Origin: Hymenobacter qilianensis
GTDB taxonomy: Bacteria; Bacteroidota; Bacteroidia; Cytophagales; Hymenobacteraceae
DNA: 64,000 nt
Reading direction: 5' to 3'
Assembly: GCF_014489555.1 (NCBI RefSeq)
Contig: NZ_CP060784.1
Span: forward strand, 992,001-1,056,000
The stretch's first letter is position 1. The number at the start of each line of letters is the position of its first letter. The notes below the pieces were generated by a model that did not search any database, was not told the DNA's origin, and was given only the letters and a program-made list of their open reading frames with translations. Made by a program: the position numbers and the translations under genes. Positions 27,959 through 37,402 of the stretch are shown in pieces.

Positions 27959-29692
27959 TTATAAGCGCACCCCAACGCTGTAGCCAATCCAGCCCAGAAC
28001 ACGGGTATTCGTGTCGCCCTCGTCGAGCCAGAGGCTGCGGTTTTGCAGAAGGCTGGAGTACACTTGAGCACGCTCCGTATCGTAGCGCTGGGTGACGAGT
28101 ACGCTCACCGTGGGCCCAGCCACAATGCGCAGCCGGCCACCTGCTTTCAGGGGTGCGAAACCTACCATCAGGCGCAGCTGGTTGTGCAGATTCAGGTCTT
28201 CGGTCCAGCCGCGGCTTTCCTCGTTTACGTGCATAGCTACCGCATCAATACTTAAGCTGACGCGGCGCTGGGCAAATACTTCGGTGCCCACACCATAGCC
28301 AAGGCCCCAGCGTCGGTCGCGGCTGCCGAAGCCATCGTAGGCGCCGGTGAAAAAGGTGTAGAAGCTAGGGGAACCGCCCAGCTTCAGACTTGCGCTTACG
28401 GGCCACGATTCTGTATTAATTACTTCCACACGGTGGTAGCCGCGGCGCACAAAGTTGAGCGGCGCAATGCTCACGCCCGCTACCGAGTCAGCAACATTAA
28501 GCAGCCCCGCTAGTTGCACGCCCCGCACCATACCGCCGACATTAAACAAGCCAGCAGCCTGCGCACCCCGCACTTCTCCCAGTGCTACGTTGAATAAGCC
28601 AGCGGCCTGAAACGTTGGTCGACCGGGGAGCATTTTCGCGTCATTATTCTCATCAGTAGCTACCTGGGGGGCTTTTTTGGAAGGGCCAACATAATTGAAC
28701 AGACCAGCCGTTTGGGCCCCGCTTACGGGACGAGTAGCTACGTTGAACAAGCCCGCTGCCTGCCACCCTGTACCCGCGCCGCCCAGTACATTCAGCAACC
28801 CTGCCCCCTGAAAGCCAGTCAGGTTGCGCCCCACCACGTTGGCCAGACCAGCAACCTGCACACCTCGCACCGAGTCGCGGTCCACGTTGAACAGGCCCGC
28901 GGCTTCTACCCCATTCACTCCCGCCGAATAGCCCCCCAGCACGTTCAACGACACTCTATTCACCGTTTGGCCGCTACGCAAGCCATTCGACCCCAAAGGT
29001 CCCAGAAAAGAAACCTGTACCTGCTTGGTAACCGTAGGCCGCCGCGTTTTTTCTGCTGCAACCTCTGGGGTAGCCAGCTGCGCTGTAGAATCTGTCGAGG
29101 CGGTAGCGGTGAGTGTATCCACTGAGCCGGATGGAACCGAGGCAACACTTGCGCTGGTAGCTGGCGCGGCGGTTTGCACCGATTGAGTCCCCGACTTTGC
29201 GGTATCATTCGCAGCTACGGCAGTCGAAGCCTGGGGGGCTTTTTTCTTACTTGGCAGCGGTTTACTCGACTGCGGCTTGCTTGGGGTTGAGCTAGTAGTG
29301 GCCGTTGCCTTTGTGGCGGTGCCCTTGCTTGCTGCATTTGCTCCTGAATCAACTCCAGGCTTAGACGGAGTTATGGAGTGCAGCACCACTTGGTCGCCTA
29401 CCAGCTCGTAGCCGATGTTTTTACCAGCTAGTACAATGTTCAGCACGAAGCGTAGCGACTGATTTTGCACACTGAGCGTCACGGGTTGGCTTAAATCAAG
29501 CGCCGTATTGCTGTAGGATATACGCACGCCATATTGGCGCCGCAGCGTACGCAGCACCGATTCGAGCGGCGCCTGATTGAAGGTCACTGTCACTTTGCGC
29601 TCCAGCACTGAAGCTGAGCTATTTTGGGCCTGAGTAGGTAGCCCGCCTAGGGCAAAAAACAAGGCCAGGGCTAGGCATATGCGGTTTCGCAT
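27959..29692 (-). CDS. STN-domain protein with AGLFNV surface repeats
   Basis: A 577-residue exported protein (signal MRNRICLALALFFALGGLP). Residues 28-110 are a secretin/TonB short N-terminal (STN) domain: VTVTFNQAPLESVLRTLRRQ, VRISYSNTALDLSQPVTLSV, GKNIGYELVGDQVVL. A Ser/Thr/Ala-rich linker follows to about residue 225. Then eight repeats of the form AGLFNV / AGLLNV spaced 17-35 residues apart (VQVAGLANVVG, FQGAGLLNVLG, AQTAGLFNYVG) resemble LA_2272-type surface repeats, ending in a beta-barrel-like tail (about 440-577). It closes the sigma-GIN-FecR operon. STN domains normally contact FecR-type anti-sigmas, so it is a plausible signal-input protein in place of a TonB receptor. Confidence 0.8.
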   Translation of the reverse strand: MRNRICLALALFFALGGLPTQAQNSSASVLERKVTVTFNQAPLESVLRTLRRQYGVRISYSNTALDLSQPVTLSVQNQSLRFVLNIVLAGKNIGYELVGDQVVLHSITPSKPGVDSGANAASKGTATKATATTSSTPSKPQSSKPLPSKKKAPQASTAVAANDTAKSGTQSVQTAAPATSASVASVPSGSVDTLTATASTDSTAQLATPEVAAEKTRRPTVTKQVQVSFLGPLGSNGLRSGQTVNRVSLNVLGGYSAGVNGVEAAGLFNVDRDSVRGVQVAGLANVVGRNLTGFQGAGLLNVLGGAGTGWQAAGLFNVATRPVSGAQTAGLFNYVGPSKKAPQVATDENNDAKMLPGRPTFQAAGLFNVALGEVRGAQAAGLFNVGGMVRGVQLAGLLNVADSVAGVSIAPLNFVRRGYHRVEVINTESWPVSASLKLGGSPSFYTFFTGAYDGFGSRDRRWGLGYGVGTEVFAQRRVSLSIDAVAMHVNEESRGWTEDLNLHNQLRLMVGFAPLKAGGRLRIVAGPTVSVLVTQRYDTERAQVYSSLLQNRSLWLDEGDTNTRVLGWIGYSVGVRL

Positions 29693-29731
29693 AGCTATTG
29701 TGGTTTAAAAGGCGAAAGAAATTCCGAGCTG

Positions 29732-30790
29732 CTAGCGGCAGCCCGGCCCGTCGAGTATATAGCCGGCGCCTGATTGGCTTACCGTTAAGTTGGCCGATAA
29801 ACTCACCACGCGCAGCACCTGAGGTAAACTGGCCTGGGCGAACGTCCCCGTGAAACGGCAGCGACCAAGAGCCGGATTGGCCAGCGTTACGGGTTGGTCG
29901 TAGTAGCGGGTCAGCGTTTGAGCGAGTTGTTCCAACGACTGATTGTCAAATACTAATTCCTGGCGCTGCCAGGCGCGGAAGTTGGGATCCACAATGGGTT
30001 TCTGCACCGCCGCCGTGGGCGCTACCCGATGAATCACCCCGCGCAATCCTGCCGTCAGCAGCACCGAATCAGAGCCAGTTGGCAAGCGACGCACCGGGCT
30101 GAAAGCCACTCGTCCTGTCACTACGGCCACTTCTACTGAGTCTTCAGCGCCGTAGGCTCGCACGTTGAAGGACGTACCTAATACCTGCGTACGGGTTTCA
30201 TTAGCAAGCACCGTGAATGGGCGGCCGTGGTCTTTTTTCACTTCAAAAAACGCCTCCCCCTGTAGCTGTACTACCCGAGCCGTTTGGTTGAAGTTGGCAG
30301 CGTAGCTTAGCGTAGAATGACGATTCACCCACACCTGGCTGCCATCGGGCAATGTGGTTTGTTGGCGCTGGGCACCAGCCGTCACGGTTACCATTTCCTG
30401 CTGGCTGGGGGGCAAAAAAACACGCAACAGACTCCATACGCCCACTAGCAGCAGTACCGCTGCCGCCACCCGTAGCCACGGCCGCGCGGCAGCCCACATC
30501 GGCACCACTTTCCCCGCCGGTATTGCTGCCTGAACCGGGGCCGCTGGAGCTAGGTCAGCGGCTACCCGGAAGCGCTGCCAGGCTGGTTCCACATCAGCTT
30601 CCACAAATTCTTCAGTGGCAGTTCCGCCTCGCTCCCACGCCCGGATGGCGGCGGTAAGCAGCGGCAAACGCTCTGGCATAGCCGTTACCCAAGCATGCAG
30701 CTCCTGTTGTTCCGACGCAGAGGCCTCGCCAGCCAAGTGTTTGGCCAGCAGATCCCAGGGGGCATCTGTGTCGGAATACAAGTCGGGCAT
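29732..30790 (-). CDS. FecR-family anti-sigma factor
   Basis: A 352-residue inner-membrane regulator. The start at 30790 (MPDLYSDTDAPWDLLAKHLAG) is preferred to one five codons earlier. The N-terminal cytoplasmic anti-sigma region is followed by one membrane segment (PWLRVAAAVLLLVGVWSLLRV, near residues 105-125) and the periplasmic FecR domain (TLPDGSQVWVNRHSTLSY, LQGEAFFEVKKDHGRPFTV, TQVLGTSFNVRAYG). The C-terminal part (LEQLAQTLTRYYDQPV, FTGTFAQASLPQVLRVV) is the usual DUF4974-type, STN-like end. It probably holds the sigma factor at 31716-32291 inactive until signalled. Confidence 0.9.
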   Translation of the reverse strand: MPDLYSDTDAPWDLLAKHLAGEASASEQQELHAWVTAMPERLPLLTAAIRAWERGGTATEEFVEADVEPAWQRFRVAADLAPAAPVQAAIPAGKVVPMWAAARPWLRVAAAVLLLVGVWSLLRVFLPPSQQEMVTVTAGAQRQQTTLPDGSQVWVNRHSTLSYAANFNQTARVVQLQGEAFFEVKKDHGRPFTVLANETRTQVLGTSFNVRAYGAEDSVEVAVVTGRVAFSPVRRLPTGSDSVLLTAGLRGVIHRVAPTAAVQKPIVDPNFRAWQRQELVFDNQSLEQLAQTLTRYYDQPVTLANPALGRCRFTGTFAQASLPQVLRVVSLSANLTVSQSGAGYILDGPGCR

Positions 30791-30881
30791 GAACAGGAGC
30801 GGCAACTGAGCCTGCTAAATTCGGTGTTTTCAGGGCTGCGGAAGGCAGTTTAGCAATTCCCCCGAAGCAATGCAAGGCAAC

Positions 30882-31616
30882 CTAATTATCGGATAGCACC
30901 TTGCCTGAACCCGTAATTCGGCTGCTTACGGCGGGGTTGCCACGGTAGTAAACCGAGCCACTGCCTGTAATGTCGGCATTAAGCGTTCGTGAGGCGCGCA
31001 CGTAGCTTCTCCCCGATCCGGCAATGGCTACGTAACTGTCCTGCGTATCCAGGCCGTAGGCATCTACCCGACCCGATCCGCTGATGTTAACGTTGTGGCT
31101 GGGCGCCAAGCCGCTCAGTTTTGCCGCGCCCGAGCCTGATATGCTCGTCCGTAAAGCATCAGCTTTATTGAAAATTAAGCTAGCCTCACCCGAACCTGAC
31201 ACGCCCACGCGGAAGCTGGTAGCTGTCCAGGGCGTTGTGCTGCTCACTTTCCCTGACCCTGACACTTCCACTTCGGTCAGCGCAGGCACCGTTATATAGA
31301 TTTGGACAGGATTATGGCCGCGCACATTGTAGCGTCCATACTCTATCTCCAGCTTGTCACCGGCCAGCTCCGTTTCAAGTACGTCGAGAATGTTGCGCTG
31401 GGCTTCTATTCGCACTTCCTGGGGGCTGCCCTGGGTCAGAATTACGTCGGCATCGATCTTAAGCTCGAGGCGGCTGAAGCTATTGATGGTTCGGGTTTCT
31501 GTTTGGGTCGGGCCGGTACCGCGCACGCTCGGGCCTAGCAGGTCGCCTTCGCGGTCGCAGGCGGTGGTAGTAAGCAGGACGGCTGGTAATGCCAATAAGA
31601 GCAGTAGCTTTTTCAT
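30882..31616 (-). CDS. GIN-domain (DUF2807) lipoprotein
   Basis: About 244 residues. Start 31616 opens a lipoprotein signal with lipobox LTTTAC. The rest is the head-GIN / DUF2807 beta-helix: FSRLELKIDADVILTQGSPQ, then a ladder of SGSG-containing rungs (VEVSGSGKVSST, VGVSGSGEASLI, SISGSGAAKLSG, NISGSGRVDAYG, AIAGSGRSYV, ITGSGSVYYRG). These proteins sit on the cell surface or in the periplasm; role unknown. It is placed between the sigma gene and fecR, an uncommon position for such a gene, and probably belongs to the same transcript. Confidence 0.88.
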   Translation of the reverse strand: MKKLLLLLALPAVLLTTTACDREGDLLGPSVRGTGPTQTETRTINSFSRLELKIDADVILTQGSPQEVRIEAQRNILDVLETELAGDKLEIEYGRYNVRGHNPVQIYITVPALTEVEVSGSGKVSSTTPWTATSFRVGVSGSGEASLIFNKADALRTSISGSGAAKLSGLAPSHNVNISGSGRVDAYGLDTQDSYVAIAGSGRSYVRASRTLNADITGSGSVYYRGNPAVSSRITGSGKVLSDN

Positions 31617-31715
31617 AGCTGACAATAGGTTGGGAGATGGAAGGCTTTCAGTAGTAAGACTCACATCCCCGCCATTACCCCTACGTCAGGTGAAAATATT
31701 TTTTTGCCGTAGCTT

Positions 31716-32291
31716 TTACCAACACAAAAAGCTGTGCAACAGACCTTGAAGGCCTTTTCGAAGCAGCCGCAGGGCTTTACCCATCTGGTTTTCCACCGTT
31801 TTGGGGGCTACTTCCAAGGCATCGGCAATCTGCTGGTAGCTCATGCCTTCCTGCCTGCTCAGTAAGAACACGGCGCGGCATTGGGGCGGCAGAGAATCGA
31901 GAGCGGCGGCTACGGCAGCTTCGGCTTCCTGGCCGTGCACTTGTTCATCGGTGGTATTGCGGCCGGGGTCGGGCAGGCTGGCTTCGTCCCACGCTATTTG
32001 GCGCTTCTGACGGGCAGCGTGGCGCAGAGCGGCATTCATAGCCGCCCGATATAAGTAAGCCTGGTAGGTGGAGGTAATATGAAGAGTGTCGCGGTTTTTC
32101 CACACGTTCAAGAGCACGTCTTGCACCAAATCCTCAGCGACGGCGCGGTCCTGCACTATTCGGAAAACGACATTCGCCAGCGACCGGTAGAAGGCTCTGA
32201 ATAACGTTTCCATAAACGCCTCCGCATCCGTGCGCTGCAGCTCTGCCAAGCGAAGCTCTAAATCAGAGGCAGGTTCGGTAGCGATAGACAT
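31716..32291 (-). CDS. ECF sigma factor, FecI-like
   Basis: A 191-residue RNA polymerase sigma-70 factor of the extracytoplasmic group. Sigma2 is DRAVAEDLVQDVLLNVWKNR (about residues 47-66), with the helix that melts DNA close by. Sigma4 contains LPPQCRAVFLLSRQEGMSYQ and an HTH in QIADALEVAPKTVENQMGKAL (about 145-175). It heads a minus-strand operon with the GIN lipoprotein, FecR and STN-repeat protein, so it likely drives its own operon or surface genes when FecR is released. Confidence 0.92.
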   Translation of the reverse strand: MSIATEPASDLELRLAELQRTDAEAFMETLFRAFYRSLANVVFRIVQDRAVAEDLVQDVLLNVWKNRDTLHITSTYQAYLYRAAMNAALRHAARQKRQIAWDEASLPDPGRNTTDEQVHGQEAEAAVAAALDSLPPQCRAVFLLSRQEGMSYQQIADALEVAPKTVENQMGKALRLLRKGLQGLLHSFLCW

Positions 32292-32574
32292 ATCGAGGTG
32301 GAAATGACAACCACAACTCCTGAATTCACCTTATATACTAACTCTTCTAAACAGCCCAAACACAAGGTAAACTCTTCAACCATAGCCCATTATCTGTTTC
32401 GCTTAATGTTTGGTAACGCGAAGAATATGGCGAATCTATTTACGTGCTCAGGTAAGTAATATGGGTGCAACAATACAGCTTTACCTGCTGATACCCAGTC
32501 TTATGTTCCTATTTTTTACTGGATAAGTACCTGAATCCGAATTCTAGAGTGCGCTAATGACCCTAAAAGAATTA

Positions 32575-33866
32575 TTAGGCTGCTGCAACAGGCTCTGCCT
32601 CGGGTGTTAAATCAAGACGACGCAATTTATCCGCTTTAATAGCTGTGATTCCCACCACCAACAGCGTCATCACACCACCAAATATCACCGACGGGACAAC
32701 GCCCATAAGTCGGGCTGCCGCTCCCGACTCAAAGGAACCGATTTCGTTGGAAGAACCGATGAAAATGTTGTTCACGGCCGAAACGCGGCCTTTCATATGC
32801 TCTGGTGTGAAGGTATGCAGCAGCGTAGAGCGCACGATAACTGAGACGGAGTCGAACGCCCCGGTAAGAAACAGCAATACCAACGACAGCCAAAAGTTGC
32901 GCGATAGCGCGAAGCAGATGGTCGCGACGCCAAAGCCCCCACGGCCCACAACAGCTTGCGCCCGGCCCGGCGCCTTAAGGGGAAATACGTCATCAGCACG
33001 GCCATCAGCACCGAGCCCACAGCCGGGGCGGCGCGCAAGTAGCCTAGTCCTTCGGGGCCCGTACGCAGAATGGTATCGGCGAAAATGGGCAACAGAGCTA
33101 CGGCTCCGCCAAAGAGCACCGCAAACAGATCGAGCGATAATGCCGCCAGCACCAGCTGGTTGCTAAAAATAAACTGCACGCCTGAGAGAATACTTTCCTT
33201 TAAATCCAAGCGCTCACCTTCTATCGCGGGCAGGGCGCGGCCCGCAATGCTACCGTACAACAGCAGGGCCATCGCCATCAGCACCGCATCAACGCCGTAA
33301 GCGGTATTGATACCAGCCTTGGCAAATAAAAGCCCCCCAATGGCTGGACCCAGCACGGCGGCCGCCTGATACGTGGTGCTGTTCCAGGTAATGGCATTTG
33401 ATAGCCGCTCGCGGTCGGGGATAAGCTGGGGCATAAAGGAAAAAAGCGCTGGCCCCAGAAAGCCGCGTGCAATGCCACTCACGAATATGACAGCGTACAG
33501 CGGCAGCGTATAAAACTGATCCTTTGCCAGCAGCCACGACCCAATTGGCCGGGTGAGCATAAACAGCGTCACGGAGCAGAAAAGCAATACCGTGACGGCA
33601 GCCACAATAATATTCTTGCGCCGCACCGAGTCTGCCACGTGCCCGGCGTACAGCGACACCACAATACTAGGGATTGCTTCGGCCAAGCCAATCAGGCCTA
33701 ACGCCAGAGGATCATTCGTGAGCTGAAACATTTGCCAGCTCACCACCACGCCCTGAATTTGGGTAGCGACGGTCATGCACACGCGAGCTGACAGCAGGCG
33801 CCGAAACTCGGGCAGCCGCAGGGCGGCGTATGGATCGTGGGGCCCGGCAGAGGAAAGAACGGACAT
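32575..33866 (-). pseudogene. MFS exporter (EntS-like), frame broken at 32936-32940
   Basis: About 430 residues with twelve predicted membrane segments after repair. The start at 33866 (MSVLSSAGPHDPYAALRLPEFRRLL) matches the usual N-terminus of the enterobactin-exporter-like MFS branch. Transmembrane and loop features include VVSWQMFQLTNDPLALGLIG, the motif A-like YAGHVADSVRRKN, and GRVSAVNNIFIGSSNEIG. The last third is in another frame; adding one G to GCCGTGGGGGCTTTGG gives LLWAVGGFGVATICFAL and continuity to the stop at 32575. Substrate unknown. Confidence 0.85.
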
Positions 33867-34513
33867 AAGAGAAACGCAGGTCGAAATCGGACTTAAAGGT
33901 AGCGCAACCCCGCTGGAAAGCAGGGTTACCACGCACCGACCTCGGCTTTATTAGTGAGTTGGCCCTAAGTACAAAGGGCGTTCAGAATTGGTTTTCACAC
34001 AGTGGGTGCATGGTGAGCAACAGAACTGCTGGTATTCAAACCTTGGGGGGCTTTTTTCGTCTGGCTGCGCGCTATTGTACTTAATCCGGGTGGTGAAACA
34101 AACTCGTATTAGTATTTTAGAGGAATCCGGCTACCATAATTCAGTTGGCCAAGCGCATATTTTAACGGCAGAATAATCGGGTTTTGTTTGCTCAATCTGG
34201 TTGGCGGCAGCATTACGGTGTTATTATTGCTCATCAGTAAACCTACTTACAGCCTGTATTTAGGGCGTTTGTAGTAGTTACTTTCATTTGTTTTGAAGAG
34301 TTAGAAATAATAAATACTTGATTTACAATATTTAATAATTTGTTTCGAGGCGCTCAGAAAAAATATTTTAACAGATTGTTTATCACGTTGTATTTGGTCA
34401 ACTAGTTTTATACATTTGACTCACCCAGTTATCTTTTTATAAGAATTTTCTCTTTCACCGGCAACCTGCACTATTTGACTTAAAGCTCTACGTTCTCTTA
34501 ACCCGTAGCCTTT
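33867..34513. other. Long non-coding, partly AT-rich stretch before an ECF sigma gene
   Basis: About 650 bp with no credible gene. It contains an isolated CTTGGGGGGCTTTTTT motif (34043-34056), the same sequence as a half terminator, and an AT-rich part from about 34240 to 34450. The AT-rich part probably holds the promoter of the sigma gene at 34514, but I see no unambiguous -7/-33 pair. Confidence 0.5.
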
Positions 34514-35149
34514 ATGGAAACCATGCAGCCGAGTGATTCCGCGTTGATTTCGCTCTACATTGCCGGCAAAGAAGATGCATTCGCTCTCTTGCTGGAGCGG
34601 CACAAAGCCCGCGTCTTCACTACTATCATGCTCATCGTGCGCGATGAAGCCGTTGCTGAAGACTTACTCCAAGACACCTTTATAAAAGCCATCCACACCA
34701 TGAAGGGTGGACGCTATAACGAGGAAGGAAAATTTTCTTCCTGGATTTGCCGCATTGCCCATAATTTGGCCATTGACTGCTTCCGCCGCGAAAAACGTAA
34801 GCCTTTATTGAGTCTTGATACAACAAGCCACGCCTTTAATTCGTTGGCTTTAGCGGAAGAGGGCGCGGAAGCGACCATCACCCGCGAAGAGACCCATGCC
34901 CGGTTGCGCGAATTAATTCAGGACCTGCCCGCGGCGCAGAAGGAAGTGCTTGTGATGCGTCATTATGGCGATATGAGCTTTCAGGAAATCGCCGATGCAA
35001 CGGGGGTCAGCATTAATACCGCTCTGGGGAGGATGCGCTACGCGCTTATCAACCTGCGGAAAAAAATGGCCGCACAACCCGTTTTCTATGATCAAAACAT
35101 TTACCCACGAGAAGCTGATCCGGTACGTGTACAACGAGTTGCCGGATAA
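34514..35149 (+). CDS. ECF sigma factor overlapping a small downstream gene
   Basis: A 211-residue sigma-70 family protein. Sigma2 core DEAVAEDLLQDTFIKAIHTM (about residues 48-67), then FSSWICRIAHNLAIDCFRREKRK. Sigma4 includes LPAAQKEVLVMRHYGDMSFQ and the HTH EIADATGVSINTALGRMRYAL (about 158-180). The last 25 residues after LRKKMA look unconstrained and overlap, in another frame, the small gene beginning at 35088. An A7 run at 35060-35066 lies just upstream of the overlap. No FecR-type membrane partner is next to it. Confidence 0.9.
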   Translation: METMQPSDSALISLYIAGKEDAFALLLERHKARVFTTIMLIVRDEAVAEDLLQDTFIKAIHTMKGGRYNEEGKFSSWICRIAHNLAIDCFRREKRKPLLSLDTTSHAFNSLALAEEGAEATITREETHARLRELIQDLPAAQKEVLVMRHYGDMSFQEIADATGVSINTALGRMRYALINLRKKMAAQPVFYDQNIYPREADPVRVQRVAG

Positions 35150-35318
35150 GGAACGCCAGGAAGTAGAGCAAGCCTTGGCGCACGATGCTGAGCTGGCCGC
35201 CCGCTGTGCCGATTTGCTGCTGGCTCAGCGCTGCCTCACCAGCTTGCAACGCGGTCCCCAGCCCGCAACGACCCAAGCCATTCTACAATATTCGCGCAAC
35301 TTTCTGACGCCGTCGTAG
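35088..35318 (+). CDS. Small acidic protein, likely anti-sigma partner
   Basis: A 76-residue soluble protein (MIKTFTHEKLIRYVYNEL...). It begins 62 bp inside the sigma gene in a different frame, so the two are translationally linked. The N-terminal LIRYVYNELPDKERQEVEQA followed by AHDAELAARCADLLLAQRCL resembles the zinc-finger-free, short anti-sigma N-domains found beside ECF sigmas in Cytophagales. A regulatory role is inferred from position and this resemblance. A terminator follows directly. Confidence 0.7.
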   Translation: MIKTFTHEKLIRYVYNELPDKERQEVEQALAHDAELAARCADLLLAQRCLTSLQRGPQPATTQAILQYSRNFLTPS

Positions 35319-35324
35319 AAGAGA

Positions 35325-35388
35325 AAAGGAGGGAATGAGTAACGAGAGTAGCGTATTTTGCTGCTTTATTACTCATTCCCTCTTTTTT
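35325..35388 (+). terminator. Terminator between small sigma-linked gene and nth
   Basis: Arms GAGGGAATGAGTAA (about 35329-35342) and TTACTCATTCCCTC (about 35369-35382) with a ~26-nt loop, then TTTTTT. The T tract runs directly into the nth ATG at 35389, so the nth mRNA start or its leader must overlap this structure. Confidence 0.75.
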
Positions 35389-36117
35389 ATGCGCAAGGCT
35401 GAACGGTTTCGTCGCTTTCTGGACTATTTCACCACGCACTTCCCGGAGCCGCAAACGGAACTACAGTATTCCAATCCGTACGAGCTGATTGTGGCGGTAG
35501 TACTCAGCGCCCAGTGCACCGACAAGCGCGTAAACCTGGTGATGCCCGAGTTGCTGCGGCATTTCCCGACACCGGCCCACTTAGGCGCGGCAACAGCCGA
35601 GGAGGTCTACCCGTTTATCCGCAGCGTTTCCTACCCGAATAACAAGGCGAAGCACTTAGCTGGCTTGGGAAAAATGCTGATGGATGAATTTGGCGGCGAA
35701 GTACCAAGCACCATTGAGGAGTTGCAGCGCTTGCCGGGCGTTGGCCGCAAAACGGCCAATGTTGTGGTTTCCGTCATTTATAATCAGCCGGCCATGGCAG
35801 TGGATACCCATGTATTCCGGGTGTCGCATCGGTTGGGGTTGGTCAATCGCTCATCTACTACGCCGCTGGCAGTAGAGAAGGATTTGGTGCGCTATACTCC
35901 CGAAACGCTGATTCCGAAGGCTCACCACTGGCTGATTCTGCATGGCCGCTACATTTGCGTAGCTCGCCAGCCCAAATGCGCTGTTTGTCCCCTCACCGAT
36001 TTCTGCAAGTATTATGCAGAGCATTTTGGCTTGTCTGCTCCTGATGGCCCCGGTTCGTTAACTGAGCCAAAATTACCCCCCAGTATCACAGATAACGACG
36101 CTGCGGGCACAACATAG
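35389..36117 (+). CDS. nth: Endonuclease III
   Basis: A 242-residue DNA glycosylase/AP lyase for oxidised pyrimidines. The ATG at 35389 is chosen because an in-frame ATG 54 bp upstream lies inside the terminator hairpin. The helix-hairpin-helix LPGVGRKTANVVV carries the catalytic Lys, and VDTHVFRVSHRLGL the catalytic Asp. The 4Fe-4S loop is complete: Cys-x6-Cys-x2-Cys-x5-Cys in CVARQPKCAVCPLTDFC. A C-terminal tail of about 30 residues extends beyond the cluster and includes a CCCCCC run (36076-36081). Confidence 0.95.
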   Translation: MRKAERFRRFLDYFTTHFPEPQTELQYSNPYELIVAVVLSAQCTDKRVNLVMPELLRHFPTPAHLGAATAEEVYPFIRSVSYPNNKAKHLAGLGKMLMDEFGGEVPSTIEELQRLPGVGRKTANVVVSVIYNQPAMAVDTHVFRVSHRLGLVNRSSTTPLAVEKDLVRYTPETLIPKAHHWLILHGRYICVARQPKCAVCPLTDFCKYYAEHFGLSAPDGPGSLTEPKLPPSITDNDAAGTT

Positions 36118-36130
36118 TACATAAGTAGTC

Positions 36131-37339
36131 CTAGTTAGTATTAGATCTCGCATTTTCCAACACTTTCTGTACATCAGCGGCCATCACCTTTCTATCAAAA
36201 TGTAGTAAGGCAGCGGTTCTACCTCTTTCTCCGGCTTGTCTCAGAATTGCAGGCTTAGCTAACAGCTCACTCAGACATGAAGCCAGCATGGTTGCGTCGC
36301 CGGCGGGCGTGTACCAGCCACACGCATAGTCTTCGACCCACTTTCTTGTCCAGCCATTGTTCGTGACAACTACGGGGGTACCTACGGCAAGGCTGTCATA
36401 GAATTTAGCGGGCGAATTCGCATCCAATACGGGCAAATCCAAGAAGGAAACTATCGACACTTCAGCCAACTTAAACCACGTAAACACGGCATGGCGGGGT
36501 TGGGGGGCAATTAAGCGAATACTAGGGCATCGGGCTGCCGCTGCCTGAATCAGAGGCTCGTGAAAGCCGTGCCCCATAAATAGCCAGGTAATATCCGGGT
36601 GGCTGGGGGCCATTTTTTCGGCCGCGGCAACCAACGTCGGGATATCATTGGCCCGCCCGAAAGTGCCGGCATAGAGCACCACCCGGCGGCCTATCAGGTC
36701 TTGTTCGCGCCGCAGATTAGCAACGGCCGCGTCGGTGGCTGCCGCAGCTAAGTGAAAGTCGGTACCGTTAAGGACAGTGGTTATTTTAGCTGTGTTAATT
36801 CCCAACGCCTCTATATAGCCTGACATATCCGGGGATAATGGCAGAATGTGGCTGGCACTGGTATAAAGCCCTTTCTCTAAAGCAAATAGCCGTCTTTGCG
36901 CTATCTTATTCGGCACGGCGCCCATGGCAATCGGGAAAGAAGGCCACAAGTCCTGCACTTCAAATACCCACGGCACCCGACGTAGTCGCGCTACTCGCGC
37001 GGCGGCCCAGGCAGCCGTCAGCGGCGTTGATATTCCCCAGATAACATCGGGCTTGTCCAAGCGCAGGCCTTCGCGCAGGGCGTAGGCGGCATATTGCCCA
37101 AAAGCTAATGCCCGCCGCCCGACACCCATCTTATTATGATAGGGAACGTCTGCGGCTCGCATTTCTACCCCATCCGGCACCCACGGAAACTGTTGGGTAA
37201 GGCGCTGTGGCTCCCACGTGCGCGTCGTTATTAGTGATACGCGGTGCGTGCGGGCTAAATGCGCCAGCAGCGTGTAGTGCCGGCTGGTAGCCGGACAATC
37301 GGGGTTGGTGTGATACTGGCTGAAAACCGCGATATGCAC
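36131..37339 (-). CDS. Family 4 glycosyltransferase
   Basis: A 402-residue GT-B enzyme with no membrane segment. The N-domain opens with HIAVFSQYHTNPDCPATSRH. The donor-binding domain has VVLYAGTFGRANDIPTLV (about residue 220), ITWLFMGHGFHEP, and the signature SPAKFYDSLAVGTPVVVTNNG (about 315-335) with the E/Y-x7-type nucleotide-sugar contact region typical of GT4. It is a WbuB-like protein that likely acts in polysaccharide or O-antigen-type assembly. It stands alone between nth (convergent) and gldB. Confidence 0.88.
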   Translation of the reverse strand: MHIAVFSQYHTNPDCPATSRHYTLLAHLARTHRVSLITTRTWEPQRLTQQFPWVPDGVEMRAADVPYHNKMGVGRRALAFGQYAAYALREGLRLDKPDVIWGISTPLTAAWAAARVARLRRVPWVFEVQDLWPSFPIAMGAVPNKIAQRRLFALEKGLYTSASHILPLSPDMSGYIEALGINTAKITTVLNGTDFHLAAAATDAAVANLRREQDLIGRRVVLYAGTFGRANDIPTLVAAAEKMAPSHPDITWLFMGHGFHEPLIQAAAARCPSIRLIAPQPRHAVFTWFKLAEVSIVSFLDLPVLDANSPAKFYDSLAVGTPVVVTNNGWTRKWVEDYACGWYTPAGDATMLASCLSELLAKPAILRQAGERGRTAALLHFDRKVMAADVQKVLENARSNTN

Positions 37340-37402
37340 TTCGGCAACTAAATTCTAGCTTCTTACTCTCTTCGTATGAAATAAAATAGCTTCTGTTTTA
37401 AT

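Noticed and set aside
35060..35318. Programmed frameshift fusing sigma factor and small protein at A7
   Set aside because: Separate overlapping genes with a good ATG at 35088 explain the data; kept as a minor possibility only.
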